Positions 1 to 7,506 of a stretch of DNA of 64,000 nucleotides are shown here, in pieces. The notes under the pieces are model-generated. The model was not told where the DNA came from and ran no database searches. It worked only from the letters and a program-made list of their open reading frames with translations. Within the stretch, counting starts at the first letter, position 1, and the number at the start of each line of letters is the position of its first letter. The position numbers and the translations under genes are program-made. The DNA is from Confluentibacter citreus (GTDB lineage: Bacteria > Bacteroidota > Bacteroidia > Flavobacteriales > Flavobacteriaceae), in contig NZ_NIXN01000001.1 in assembly GCF_002807055.1 (NCBI RefSeq), forward strand, positions 1-64,000, given 5' to 3'.

Positions 1-63
1 AAACAAACAGAATCGGATTTGAATAAAATTGGAAATGAACGAGCAAAATTATTATTCGGATAA
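1..63 (+). CDS. 3' end of an unidentified cassette gene (partial)
   Basis: The first 60 bases read as 20 codons in frame 1 and end at TAA (61-63). The gene starts outside the window. The stop lies 13 bases before the first 126-bp attC-like repeat, the same spacing style as in the next cassette, so I read it as the end of a preceding gene cassette. The visible tail (Lys/Glu/Asn rich, ending LLFG) is too short to assign a family. Confidence 0.5.
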   Translation, partial: KQTESDLNKIGNERAKLLFG

Positions 64-76
64 AAAACCGATTTGC

Positions 77-202
77 CAACACCGTGTATAAAAAATTGCT
101 AGTTTTAGCTAACACAAAGTTGGTTGCCCGTTTGCTGGCTTCCGATTTTCCTTCGGAAAATCCTCGCCCACAAACACGCAACTTTCCATACACGAACACG
201 TT
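77..202 (+). repeat. attC-like fold-back repeat, copy 1
   Basis: This 126-bp unit differs from copy 2 at one base (C at 143, T at 854). Paired blocks run from outside inwards: CAAC with GTTG, CGTGTAT with ATACACG, AAAGTTG with CAACTTT, CGTTTGCTGG with CCACAAACACG (imperfect), and a central hairpin GATTTTCC-TTC-GGAAAATC. A side hairpin GCTA-GTTT-TAGC lies in the left arm. Unequal spacers between the outer pairs would leave extrahelical bases, as in attC sites. The last GTT (200-202) would be the crossover triplet. Confidence 0.68.
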
Positions 203-223
203 GTAAAACATTTGACCAACCTA

Positions 224-772
224 ATGAATATTAAGAAAATACTATCTGACTTTGGCAGTTGGATTTTTGCAGGACTTACTTTTCTCGGATTTATAATCAT
301 CTATGCTGGAATTGGAGGAAGAGGAAAATATAATCCTATGGGAGATACAAATTGGTATTTTGTCGGAACTGGAATAATTCTGATTTTACCTTTTGTTATC
401 TATATGATTAAAATAAAGTTTATGCTAAAAAAGTCTTCTGACGAAAATACTGAAAGAATAAATGAATTGATTAGAACAGGAGACAAAATAGCTGTTAATT
501 TAGATAAATTAGAAATTCAAACCAATAGCTACAGACAAGAAATAGAAGTTGGTAGCGGATATAATAGACGAAATGAATATATCAATGTCAACCATAACGT
601 AATTCAAATTGACATTCCTTATAAAAATGAATCAATCAAATATAAATTGAACATTGATATGGATCCTACTAAATTAAAAATGCATTTTGCAATTAAAGAA
701 AAGACTGAATTATATGTTGACCCTGAAAATCCGAACAACAACTATTTAGATTTAAAATTTTTAGAAAGTTAA
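224..772 (+). CDS. cassette-borne two-helix membrane protein of unknown function
   Basis: The product is about 182 residues. Two hydrophobic helices (roughly residues 10-28 and 42-62) surround a short Gly-rich loop, followed by about 110 polar residues rich in Lys, Glu and Asn with alternating hydrophobic positions (for example VIQIDIPY), suggesting a beta-rich soluble domain. I do not recognise the family. I chose ATG 224; an in-frame TTG at 212 would add four residues. The gene fills its cassette almost completely: it starts 23 bases after the cassette boundary and its stop is 9 bases before the R''-like segment. That tight fit is typical of integron cassettes, whose products are often uncharacterised. 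Confidence 0.65.
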   Translation: MNIKKILSDFGSWIFAGLTFLGFIIIYAGIGGRGKYNPMGDTNWYFVGTGIILILPFVIYMIKIKFMLKKSSDENTERINELIRTGDKIAVNLDKLEIQTNSYRQEIEVGSGYNRRNEYINVNHNVIQIDIPYKNESIKYKLNIDMDPTKLKMHFAIKEKTELYVDPENPNNNYLDLKFLES

Positions 773-787
773 ATAAAAAACGTTTTA

Positions 788-913
788 CAACACCGTGTAT
801 AAAAAATTGCTAGTTTTAGCTAACACAAAGTTGGTTGCCCGTTTGCTGGCTTCTGATTTTCCTTCGGAAAATCCTCGCCCACAAACACGCAACTTTCCAT
901 ACACGAACACGTT
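788..913 (+). repeat. attC-like fold-back repeat, copy 2
   Basis: This copy lies exactly 711 bp downstream of copy 1 and has the same paired blocks. The bases just outside differ as cassette logic predicts: the left outer bases (TTTACAAC) pair with the start of the cassette they close, and the right outer bases (GTTAGCC) begin the next one. The frame from 795 runs open through the repeat into the next gene, but translation from inside the repeat is unlikely. Confidence 0.68.
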
Positions 914-923
914 AGCCACCATT

Positions 924-2015
924 ATGAAAAAAATCCTGCTCCCATTAATAATTTTCGGATTTATTACTCTTTTTTCCTTTCAAAGAAAAACGGATTCCGA
1001 TTCTTATTGGATAGCAGTTAAATCTTATCCAAGTAACGATGAATCTTTCCATTATGTTTACAACGGAATGATAATTCATTTTACAGATGATAAAGTTGAA
1101 ATTGGAAATGTTTTTTCAGATTTAAGAAAAGAATATGATTTGAAAGTGGAGAATCAAAAAATCCTTTTAAATAATACTCTTGTGTGTAAAATATTTGCAA
1201 AATATGAGGACAGTTTACTTTTAGATTTTGAAGAATCCACAAGAGTTAAATTCATCAGATTAGATAAGAAAAATGCTCTGGAAAAAGAAACCGACTTTCC
1301 AAAAAACAAACATTGGATTCTATCACACAATGACCATCAAAGGGGAATAATATTAACGGATTCACTTTATTTTGATGAAAGAGTATCTAAAATATGTATC
1401 CAAAAAAACCTTCAAAACAACATATTTATAAGTACCATTGACAAATGGAATTTCATAAACATTAATAATAATTATCTTTTTGTTAAAACCTACAATCAAT
1501 TTGATGACGAATTTTATAGATTTAAAAATTATATTGGAGATTCCATAATTGAATTAGAGTTACTTGCAAACCCAGAAGTTAAAGCTTCTTTAAAGAAAAT
1601 TCCATACGTATCTGATTTAAAAAAACGGGAAATACTTAATAAAATAGAAAATTATAAATGGAATACTAATAAAATTATTCAATTGGATACCTTAGGACAA
1701 GGCTCATATGATTGGGATTCTAACATAATAAAACTAAAATCACTAAAAGACAAAAAAGTATCATTTAAGTTTTCTAACAATTCGACCTATAATATTTACA
1801 TATCGGATATTTCAATAGCAAATGGAAATTGGAAATTATCGCAGACTGGAAATGAAATTATTCTAAATGACGGAACTTCTCCTTCGGATTATATTGACTT
1901 GATTAATGTAAGCTTAGATAGTATGGTCATCGGTAATTTACGCAGATTTGAGTCGCAAGAAGTCAATTACGGAATGGATATAGAAATGTATTATAAAATT
2001 AAATTAACAAAATAA
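924..2015 (+). CDS. cassette-borne secreted or membrane-anchored protein, unknown function
   Basis: The product is 363 residues from ATG 924, which lies 12 bases inside the cassette. The start MKKILLPLIIFGFITLFSF is a signal peptide or N-terminal anchor without a lipobox cysteine, so the protein is exported. The rest is Lys, Asn, Asp and Ile rich with many short beta-like stretches; I recognise no domain. An open frame extends upstream to 795, but its first 43 codons are the attC-like repeat itself and should not be counted as protein. The stop lies three bases before the cassette's R''-like segment. It is monocistronic. Confidence 0.6.
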   Translation: MKKILLPLIIFGFITLFSFQRKTDSDSYWIAVKSYPSNDESFHYVYNGMIIHFTDDKVEIGNVFSDLRKEYDLKVENQKILLNNTLVCKIFAKYEDSLLLDFEESTRVKFIRLDKKNALEKETDFPKNKHWILSHNDHQRGIILTDSLYFDERVSKICIQKNLQNNIFISTIDKWNFININNNYLFVKTYNQFDDEFYRFKNYIGDSIIELELLANPEVKASLKKIPYVSDLKKREILNKIENYKWNTNKIIQLDTLGQGSYDWDSNIIKLKSLKDKKVSFKFSNNSTYNIYISDISIANGNWKLSQTGNEIILNDGTSPSDYIDLINVSLDSMVIGNLRRFESQEVNYGMDIEMYYKIKLTK

Positions 2016-2017
2016 CA

Positions 2018-2040
2018 GTGGCTAACAAAGAACTGAGTTA
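2018..2040 (+). repeat. degenerate or truncated third attC-like site
   Basis: GTGGCTAAC (2018-2026) is the exact reverse complement of the first nine bases of cassette 3 (911-919). Only a dozen bases follow before GTTA (2037-2040), in place of the 126-bp body of the other two sites. It looks like a deleted site or a very short site type, and marks the right end of the recognisable array. Confidence 0.45.
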
Positions 2041-2065
2041 AAAACGAGCAGAAACTATATAAAAA

Positions 2066-2509
2066 ATGAAAGCATTTTTCAAGGAATTATTTGAATACAA
2101 TCATCACACAAACCAAAAGTTATGGACTGTTTTTAATGAACATCCAGATAAAACTTCTGAAAAATCCATCACGCTATTTAGCCATATACTCAATGCCCAC
2201 CATATTTGGAATAGTAGAATTAACCAAATCCAAAACAGGTATGGCGTTTGGGACATACATCCCATTCAAAACTGTTTGGATTTGGATAAAATAAACTACG
2301 AAAACTCATTGCTTATACTTGACACCTTAGACTTGAATGATACCATTAACTATAAAACCAGCAACGGACTCGCTTTTAGCAACAGTATTCGCGACACGCT
2401 TTTTCATGTCATTAATCATTCTACCTATCACAGAGGGCAAATCGCAACCGACTTTAAGCACCATGGACTTGCTCCGTTAGTGACAGACTACATTTTTTAT
2501 AAGCGATGA
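2066..2509 (+). CDS. DinB family protein
   Basis: The 147-residue product fits the DinB / YfiT-like metalloenzyme fold (four-helix bundle). It starts with an aromatic-rich helix (FFKELFEYNHHTNQKLW), has a His-bearing helix (SHILNAHHIW) and a C-terminal HVINHSTYHRGQI segment, where His residues in these helices normally bind a metal ion. Members are thiol S-transferases or of unknown activity, so the substrate cannot be named. No signal peptide, hence cytoplasmic. It lies 35 bp before a Crp-like regulator and a second DinB-like gene, so the three may be co-transcribed. It starts just after the cassette patch and may have arrived by the same route, but its ends do not show the cassette complementarity. 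Confidence 0.8.
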   Translation: MKAFFKELFEYNHHTNQKLWTVFNEHPDKTSEKSITLFSHILNAHHIWNSRINQIQNRYGVWDIHPIQNCLDLDKINYENSLLILDTLDLNDTINYKTSNGLAFSNSIRDTLFHVINHSTYHRGQIATDFKHHGLAPLVTDYIFYKR

Positions 2510-2544
2510 TTTTTGGATAAAACAAACCGTTAACTAGAAGCTAA

Positions 2545-3081
2545 ATGAACATCATTGAAGAATTATACAACCGAATTGAAAATGAAAAGTTGTGGACTAA
2601 ACATATGGTGCTAAAACGAAATGAGTATTTAAAAGTTACGGGCACTACGGACACCAATTTATATTACATCGTGTCGGGAAGTTTAAAAATAACCATTATC
2701 AGTGAGTATGAAGAACACATCATCCGGTTTGGCTATAAAAATAACTTCATCACCTCATTGGATAGTTTTATTACCGAAAGGCCCTCTGATTTTTCAATCC
2801 AAGCCATCAAAAAAACGGAATTAAAAGTGATTCCTAAATCCATATACATAGACTTCATCAATCAATCCAGTGAAAATAAAATGCTGTGGGATACCATCTT
2901 GGAACAATTGATTTTACAACAAATGGAAAGAGAAAAGGATATTCTAACAACATCTCCAAAGGAACGATTTCAAAGAGTATTTAAAAGAAGTCCGCAACTT
3001 TTCCAAGAAATTCCGAACAAGCACATTGCCTCCTATTTAAGGATGTCGCCCGAAACACTATCTCGGCTTAAAAAATCTTGA
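2545..3081 (+). CDS. Crp/Fnr-type transcriptional regulator with cNMP-binding domain
   Basis: The 178-residue protein has an N-terminal cyclic-nucleotide-binding-like beta roll (about residues 15-115, with TDTNLYYIVSGSLKI and a following acidic turn) and a C-terminal helix-turn-helix (IASYLRMSPETLSRL, about residues 160-175). The length fits the short Bacteroidota Crp-like regulators. Whether it binds a nucleotide is uncertain, because the canonical phosphate-binding Arg-Ser pair is not evident. It sits between two DinB-like genes and may regulate them. Its stop overlaps a possible TTG start of the next frame. Confidence 0.8.
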   Translation: MNIIEELYNRIENEKLWTKHMVLKRNEYLKVTGTTDTNLYYIVSGSLKITIISEYEEHIIRFGYKNNFITSLDSFITERPSDFSIQAIKKTELKVIPKSIYIDFINQSSENKMLWDTILEQLILQQMEREKDILTTSPKERFQRVFKRSPQLFQEIPNKHIASYLRMSPETLSRLKKS

Positions 3082-3134
3082 TTTCAATCAATCTTTCAAA
3101 AAAGTATTATGCCCAAATTTGCAGAAAAAAAACA

Positions 3135-3689
3135 ATGATACTATATTCTGAAAAATTATTACAAGAGCTTTTAGAAATGACTCACGCAAACATAAAAGCG
3201 GTAGAGAAATTGAAAAATGAACCTATCGACGTTTTAAATTGGAAAGAACATCCTGAAAGCTGGAGTGCCCTTGAATGTATGGAACACTTAAACAGGTATG
3301 GCTATTTTTATATCCCAGAAATAACACAGAGAATTAACCATTCTAAGCACAAAAATTCTGAAATATTTAAAAGCAATTGGTTGGGAAAGTATTTTAGCAA
3401 GTCTGTTTCGTACCAAGAGCATTTGAATAAAATGAAAACATTCAAATCTATGAACCCATTAAATTCTAAACTTGATAGGGATACTATAGATACATTCTTA
3501 AATCAACAACAACAAATCATTGAGTTATTACATAAATCCAAAGACATAAACCTTGATAAAACCAAAACGAGCATTTCTATTTCAAAGCTAATTAAACTAA
3601 AATTAGGTGATACATTTAGAGTTCTTATTTATCATAATGAAAGGCATATAAAACAAGCTGAAAAAGCCATATTGAAAGCTCGCAAATAA
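3135..3689 (+). CDS. DinB superfamily (DinB_2-like) protein
   Basis: From ATG 3135 the product is 184 residues, with a helical pattern and the segments ESWSALECMEHLNRYG and RVLIYHNERHIKQAEKAI, typical of DinB_2 proteins in which a His in the first segment and a His pair in the last bind metal. The frame is open from a TTG at 3078 that overlaps the regulator's stop, but the extra 19 residues look unlike the family N-terminus, so I prefer 3135. Soluble, no signal peptide. The enzymatic activity is unknown. It is the last gene of the group and converges on the phosphoesterase gene. Confidence 0.72.
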   Translation: MILYSEKLLQELLEMTHANIKAVEKLKNEPIDVLNWKEHPESWSALECMEHLNRYGYFYIPEITQRINHSKHKNSEIFKSNWLGKYFSKSVSYQEHLNKMKTFKSMNPLNSKLDRDTIDTFLNQQQQIIELLHKSKDINLDKTKTSISISKLIKLKLGDTFRVLIYHNERHIKQAEKAILKARK

Positions 3690-3708
3690 ATAAAGAAGTA
3701 AACTGACT

Positions 3709-6700
3709 CTAAAAATTCAAACCAAAACCAAACGAAAATCGAAGTCCTTCAGCACCTTGAAACAAATTAAAAGTACCTGATAGCGTTTGGGCTGCTGTTA
3801 CCCAAAAACCGCCACCATAATCATTGTGCCATTTTCTGGATGGGTCGTTTTCCAACCACACCCTACCAACATCAACACCACCAAAAACGCCAAACTGCAA
3901 AGGCAAGACACTGGTTTTGAAAGATGGGAAACTATAGCGTAAATCGGCACTACCAGTTAGCGCATTTTTACCTGTAAAACGTTCGGTTCTATACCCTCTC
4001 AACCCATTATTACCGCCAATATTGGCTGCTTGGTAAAAGATGAGATTATCACCAAACCTTAGTTGACCTCTAACATCTGTTTTAATGACTAACTTTTTGT
4101 TTGTGGTTAAAGCGTTATAAAAACCCAATTCGGAATTCACAAAACCATAGGTGTTTTTGGTTTCCTTAAACTCTGTTTTTCCACCAACATTTAAAAGAAA
4201 TGTCATCCCTCGCGCTGGGTTTATGGCATTGTCAAAACTTTTATAATGGTATTGTGCTTGAAGTCCGCCAAAAAAACGTCTTGTATAAAAATCATTGTTG
4301 ACAAGAGGCATAAAACTAGAAACATAACGATCTGGAGTATCTTCAATCTCAATCCCTTCAAAAAGGGCTTTAAAACCATAATCGCTGCCGAAACTTCCTT
4401 TTTTAATGATACCGACATTAACAGCATAAATCCCTGTTTTCACTCGATTATAATCTAATCCCAAATCGTCATCATCATTAACGGTTTCATTGCCATAGCC
4501 AAAGAAGTTATTGGTAAAATTTTCGGATGTAAAACGTCCAGAAACCTGTAAGTTCCAAACTTGATGGATGTTGGCAAACTCGCCTTCATAATTAAGTTCA
4601 AACCCATCGGTAGCAAAAAAATAACCTCCTTTAAAATGATGTTGCTGGGAAAACGGATTCCGTTGAAATCCTTTTACCGTTTTAACTAAAGAAGCCCCTA
4701 ATTTAAAACCATCATCGGGGTTAAATCCGAAACTGGGTGTGATTGTAGTTGTTTTGGTGATGTTCTTTTGAAAATCAAAGAGGTTTAAATTATAAATATC
4801 CGTGAATTTTATTTGAGCACCATGATTCTGTTCTATGGAATTTTTTTTCGATTTATGGTCGTACACCTTGATGCGTCTACCATTTTCAATGATATAGGTA
4901 TCATCTCCTTGCCCTCCGATAAGGCGTGTAAAAATCATATTATTTGCCTTGCCCGACACCTGAAAAATATCTTTATCATCCAAGCCATACACCCAAATTT
5001 CCTTGGTGACGTCTCTATTAAAGGTTTTGTCTACTATCACATCGGCTTTTTCACCCGCTTTAATCCTTGATATTTTTATATGGGTTTCTTTGTCGCTTGT
5101 TCTAGTAATTTCAATATAATCATCTTTATCGGTTCCCATTAAAATGACCAGTTCATTTAAATGCTTGTAATATCGTGTTGCAATATCCAGAAGATTGCCT
5201 CGCCTTCCCTTTAGGTGTCTTTTAATGGCATCCAATGTTTCATCCTGTACTTCTTTGGGCACTTTTAAAAACGCTTCTTCAATAACGGCATCAGTGATAT
5301 GTTCCTGTAAAAATGTTGCTTGCTTTAGCCAATCGTCTTGACTGGATTTTTGGATTAATATCCTATCCAATTTAATTCCAGCACTATTCATCCAGTCAAT
5401 ATCTTTTAATTCTGAATCATACACTTGCAGCTGTTTTGTTGGTCCTGATATGATTTTCATGACATCCAACAAAGCGCCATCAAAATTTGAAAAGGCTTGA
5501 TCTCTATCTCGAGGTATCGGTCTAAACATTTTATCGCCATTCTCTATTTCAAACTCTGCCCATTTCCACTGGTCTTGATGCCTATCCCAATCGCCCAACA
5601 ACATATCAAAAAGACGCGCTTTTATAAAATCGTGTTCATCAATTTTATATTTCTCATCTTCCTGAATCTTTTTAATGACATCATAAGTACTTCTAATATC
5701 CTTAGGATGTTCCATACTTTGGTCATTAAAAGAAATATCTTCCGGACGTTCTTCAACCATATACAGTTCGTCACCGAATTCATCATTATAATTACCCAAC
5801 GCTTTGTGCTTTGGGATGTAAAATAATCTCGGATTTGTATGCATTATTTTGGCAGCACTTGACAAATCTGGAATCACAGTAAAAGCATAAGGATGTGCAG
5901 CGGTATAAAAATCAAGAACCAAGTTTTCAACAGCAGTTTTCTCAAATTCATCTACAATATAGGTATCTTTAAATAATACCGTTTGCAGGTATTGTGTCGC
6001 ACTTTTACGGAGTGCCCGCATACTTAATTCTTCACCATCTTTAGTCTTTAAACGCAAAGAGCGCGTTTGGTGACCACCACCTTTTCTAATGACTTCCAAA
6101 CCTCCATAAAGTGTATCTAAAGTCGCGACTTTAACCTTTATTTTTGTGCTGTAAACATCTCTATAATGTCCGCCCCAAACCGATTCAAAAAAACCTGTTT
6201 TATCGGTTTCTTCTTTGGCGTAAATAGACGTTTCAATGTCTTGAGGAAAGTTTTCAGATAGTTTAGAATAATCAAAAACCTGATCAATTTTTTGAACTTC
6301 TTTCTGAAATAGCAATTTTGCCTTTCCGTTTTCCGAAGCAAACATGTTAACCCAACTGCTTCCGTCTTTATAAATGACTAATTCAGCAAAACCTTGTTTC
6401 CCATAAGAAAACAGGCCATTTTCACCTAATGAAACAGGCGATTCTTTAGAACCAGAGCCAGAGACTATTTGTTTAATCGCTTTATTCTCTATGTATTGCA
6501 AAGCATGTTCATGTCCGGAAACAAAAACAACATTGTTTTCACCTAGTGCCATGGTTTCTAAACGGCTCATCAATTCATGGTAACGCTCGTTGTAAAGGTC
6601 TTGTGGCGAAACACCGCCTTGGGTTCTTATTTGTGTAATTAAAGACCCTATAATTGGTAATGGGATTTTTTGTTGAAACGGAAAAATATGTTTGTTGGCC

Positions 6701-7416
6701 GCAACATGACCGCCATGGGAACCATTGGTGTACATGGGATGATGCATAGCAAAAACCACGGTTTTATTTTGGGCTTTTTTTATTTCGCCTTCTATCTCTT
6801 CAAAAAAACGATCCCTGGTTTTTATCTCACAATCATCGTTAATGGTTGGCAAATAATCCCAATTTTCTATATACCATTGGCTATCAATGATGATTAATTG
6901 AATGGTTTCGCTAATGTCAATACTTTCCAAAGGACAACCATCTTCTGGTAAAAATGTATTTTTTCCTAAAGCGTCTTCTATATAATTTTCCTCGCGTTTT
7001 AAGCCCTCCAATCCGTTATCATACCAATCATGGTTTCCTGGTATAAAGATCGCTTTGCCCTTAAAATCCTTTATTGATTTTATTTGGGCATTTAAACTGT
7101 TTTCAGCGTTTGCCCTGCCATTCTCGTCTACATCGGGCAAGCCTGACGGATAAATATTATCGCCTAAAAAAATGACATAGTCGGCTTCTGTGTTTTTTTC
7201 CGAGATGTAATTTTGAAAGGCTTGTAAGCCATCGGACAATCCAATGTCAGGTGACAGACCCGCATCACCTATCAGATAAAATGTTTTTTCTACTTCTTTA
7301 TTTGGGGATTGATAATTTATTAAATTCTCATGAGCATATTGTACTTTGTAGGTTGCACAAGCATTAACAAGTAATAAAATTAAAAAAAGAGGGATTGATC
7401 TAAATGGCAACTTCAT
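3709..7416 (-). CDS. outer-membrane lipoprotein: acid-phosphatase-like metallophosphoesterase, kinase-like middle region and C-terminal beta barrel
   Basis: The 1235-residue product begins with a lipoprotein signal (lipid Cys about residue 20 in LLLVNAC). Residues 45-340 carry the five motifs of purple-acid-phosphatase-like metallophosphoesterases: GDAG (50-53), GDNIY (85-89), GNHD (127-130), FAMHH (222-226) and GHEH (301-304). A middle region of about 450 residues contains MLLGDWDRHQDQW and PRDRDQAF, reminiscent of the catalytic and metal-binding Asp motifs of HipA/FAM20/CotH-like kinases; that is inference. The last 400 or so residues resemble a surface-antigen (Omp85-like) beta barrel and end in Phe (FGLNF). 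I chose ATG 7416 because it puts the signal peptide at the N-terminus; an open frame reaches 7473. It could link phosphate scavenging to the outer membrane. Related large phosphoesterases are known in Bacteroidota, but the substrate is unknown. Confidence 0.78.
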   Translation of the reverse strand: MKLPFRSIPLFLILLLVNACATYKVQYAHENLINYQSPNKEVEKTFYLIGDAGLSPDIGLSDGLQAFQNYISEKNTEADYVIFLGDNIYPSGLPDVDENGRANAENSLNAQIKSIKDFKGKAIFIPGNHDWYDNGLEGLKREENYIEDALGKNTFLPEDGCPLESIDISETIQLIIIDSQWYIENWDYLPTINDDCEIKTRDRFFEEIEGEIKKAQNKTVVFAMHHPMYTNGSHGGHVAANKHIFPFQQKIPLPIIGSLITQIRTQGGVSPQDLYNERYHELMSRLETMALGENNVVFVSGHEHALQYIENKAIKQIVSGSGSKESPVSLGENGLFSYGKQGFAELVIYKDGSSWVNMFASENGKAKLLFQKEVQKIDQVFDYSKLSENFPQDIETSIYAKEETDKTGFFESVWGGHYRDVYSTKIKVKVATLDTLYGGLEVIRKGGGHQTRSLRLKTKDGEELSMRALRKSATQYLQTVLFKDTYIVDEFEKTAVENLVLDFYTAAHPYAFTVIPDLSSAAKIMHTNPRLFYIPKHKALGNYNDEFGDELYMVEERPEDISFNDQSMEHPKDIRSTYDVIKKIQEDEKYKIDEHDFIKARLFDMLLGDWDRHQDQWKWAEFEIENGDKMFRPIPRDRDQAFSNFDGALLDVMKIISGPTKQLQVYDSELKDIDWMNSAGIKLDRILIQKSSQDDWLKQATFLQEHITDAVIEEAFLKVPKEVQDETLDAIKRHLKGRRGNLLDIATRYYKHLNELVILMGTDKDDYIEITRTSDKETHIKISRIKAGEKADVIVDKTFNRDVTKEIWVYGLDDKDIFQVSGKANNMIFTRLIGGQGDDTYIIENGRRIKVYDHKSKKNSIEQNHGAQIKFTDIYNLNLFDFQKNITKTTTITPSFGFNPDDGFKLGASLVKTVKGFQRNPFSQQHHFKGGYFFATDGFELNYEGEFANIHQVWNLQVSGRFTSENFTNNFFGYGNETVNDDDDLGLDYNRVKTGIYAVNVGIIKKGSFGSDYGFKALFEGIEIEDTPDRYVSSFMPLVNNDFYTRRFFGGLQAQYHYKSFDNAINPARGMTFLLNVGGKTEFKETKNTYGFVNSELGFYNALTTNKKLVIKTDVRGQLRFGDNLIFYQAANIGGNNGLRGYRTERFTGKNALTGSADLRYSFPSFKTSVLPLQFGVFGGVDVGRVWLENDPSRKWHNDYGGGFWVTAAQTLSGTFNLFQGAEGLRFSFGFGLNF

Positions 7417-7506
7417 GTAATGATGCTTCTTTTCTAACATAAATATACAAATTAGCAAATCATCTTTTTTCATAAATTTTTCAGTAATTTGTATTATTGT
7501 TTACAA

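Larger units (their letters stand above)
1..2040 (+). mobile_element. integron-like gene cassette array without integrase in view (CALIN-like)
   Basis: Two 126-bp repeats (77-202 and 788-913, one mismatch) separate single plus-strand genes. If the cut falls in the GTT at the right end of each repeat, cassette 2 is 201-911 and cassette 3 begins at 912. Each cassette's first bases pair with its own last bases before the next repeat: GTTGTAAAAC (200-209) with GTTTTACAAC (782-791), and GTTAGCCAC (911-919) with GTGGCTAAC (2018-2026). In integron cassettes this relation arises because R' and R'' come from one circular cassette's attC. The array seems to end at a short degenerate site near 2018-2040. 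No tyrosine recombinase is encoded in the window, so it would be a cluster lacking an integrase, or the edge of a longer array to the left. Confidence 0.68.

Noticed and set aside
109-300. A 63-codon minus-strand open frame crossing the first attC-like repeat
   Set aside because: It is the complement of the fold-back repeat plus the start of the cassette gene, with no family resemblance.
795-923. An upstream extension of the cassette gene through the attC-like repeat (MYKKLLVL...)
   Set aside because: The same residues are encoded by copy 1 of the repeat, so the frame is a property of the repeat. The ATG at 924 is followed by a signal peptide.
3078-3134. TTG start of the second DinB-like gene overlapping the Crp-like stop
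   Set aside because: The added residues (Ile, Ser, Lys, Tyr rich) do not look like a DinB N-terminus; ATG 3135 fits.
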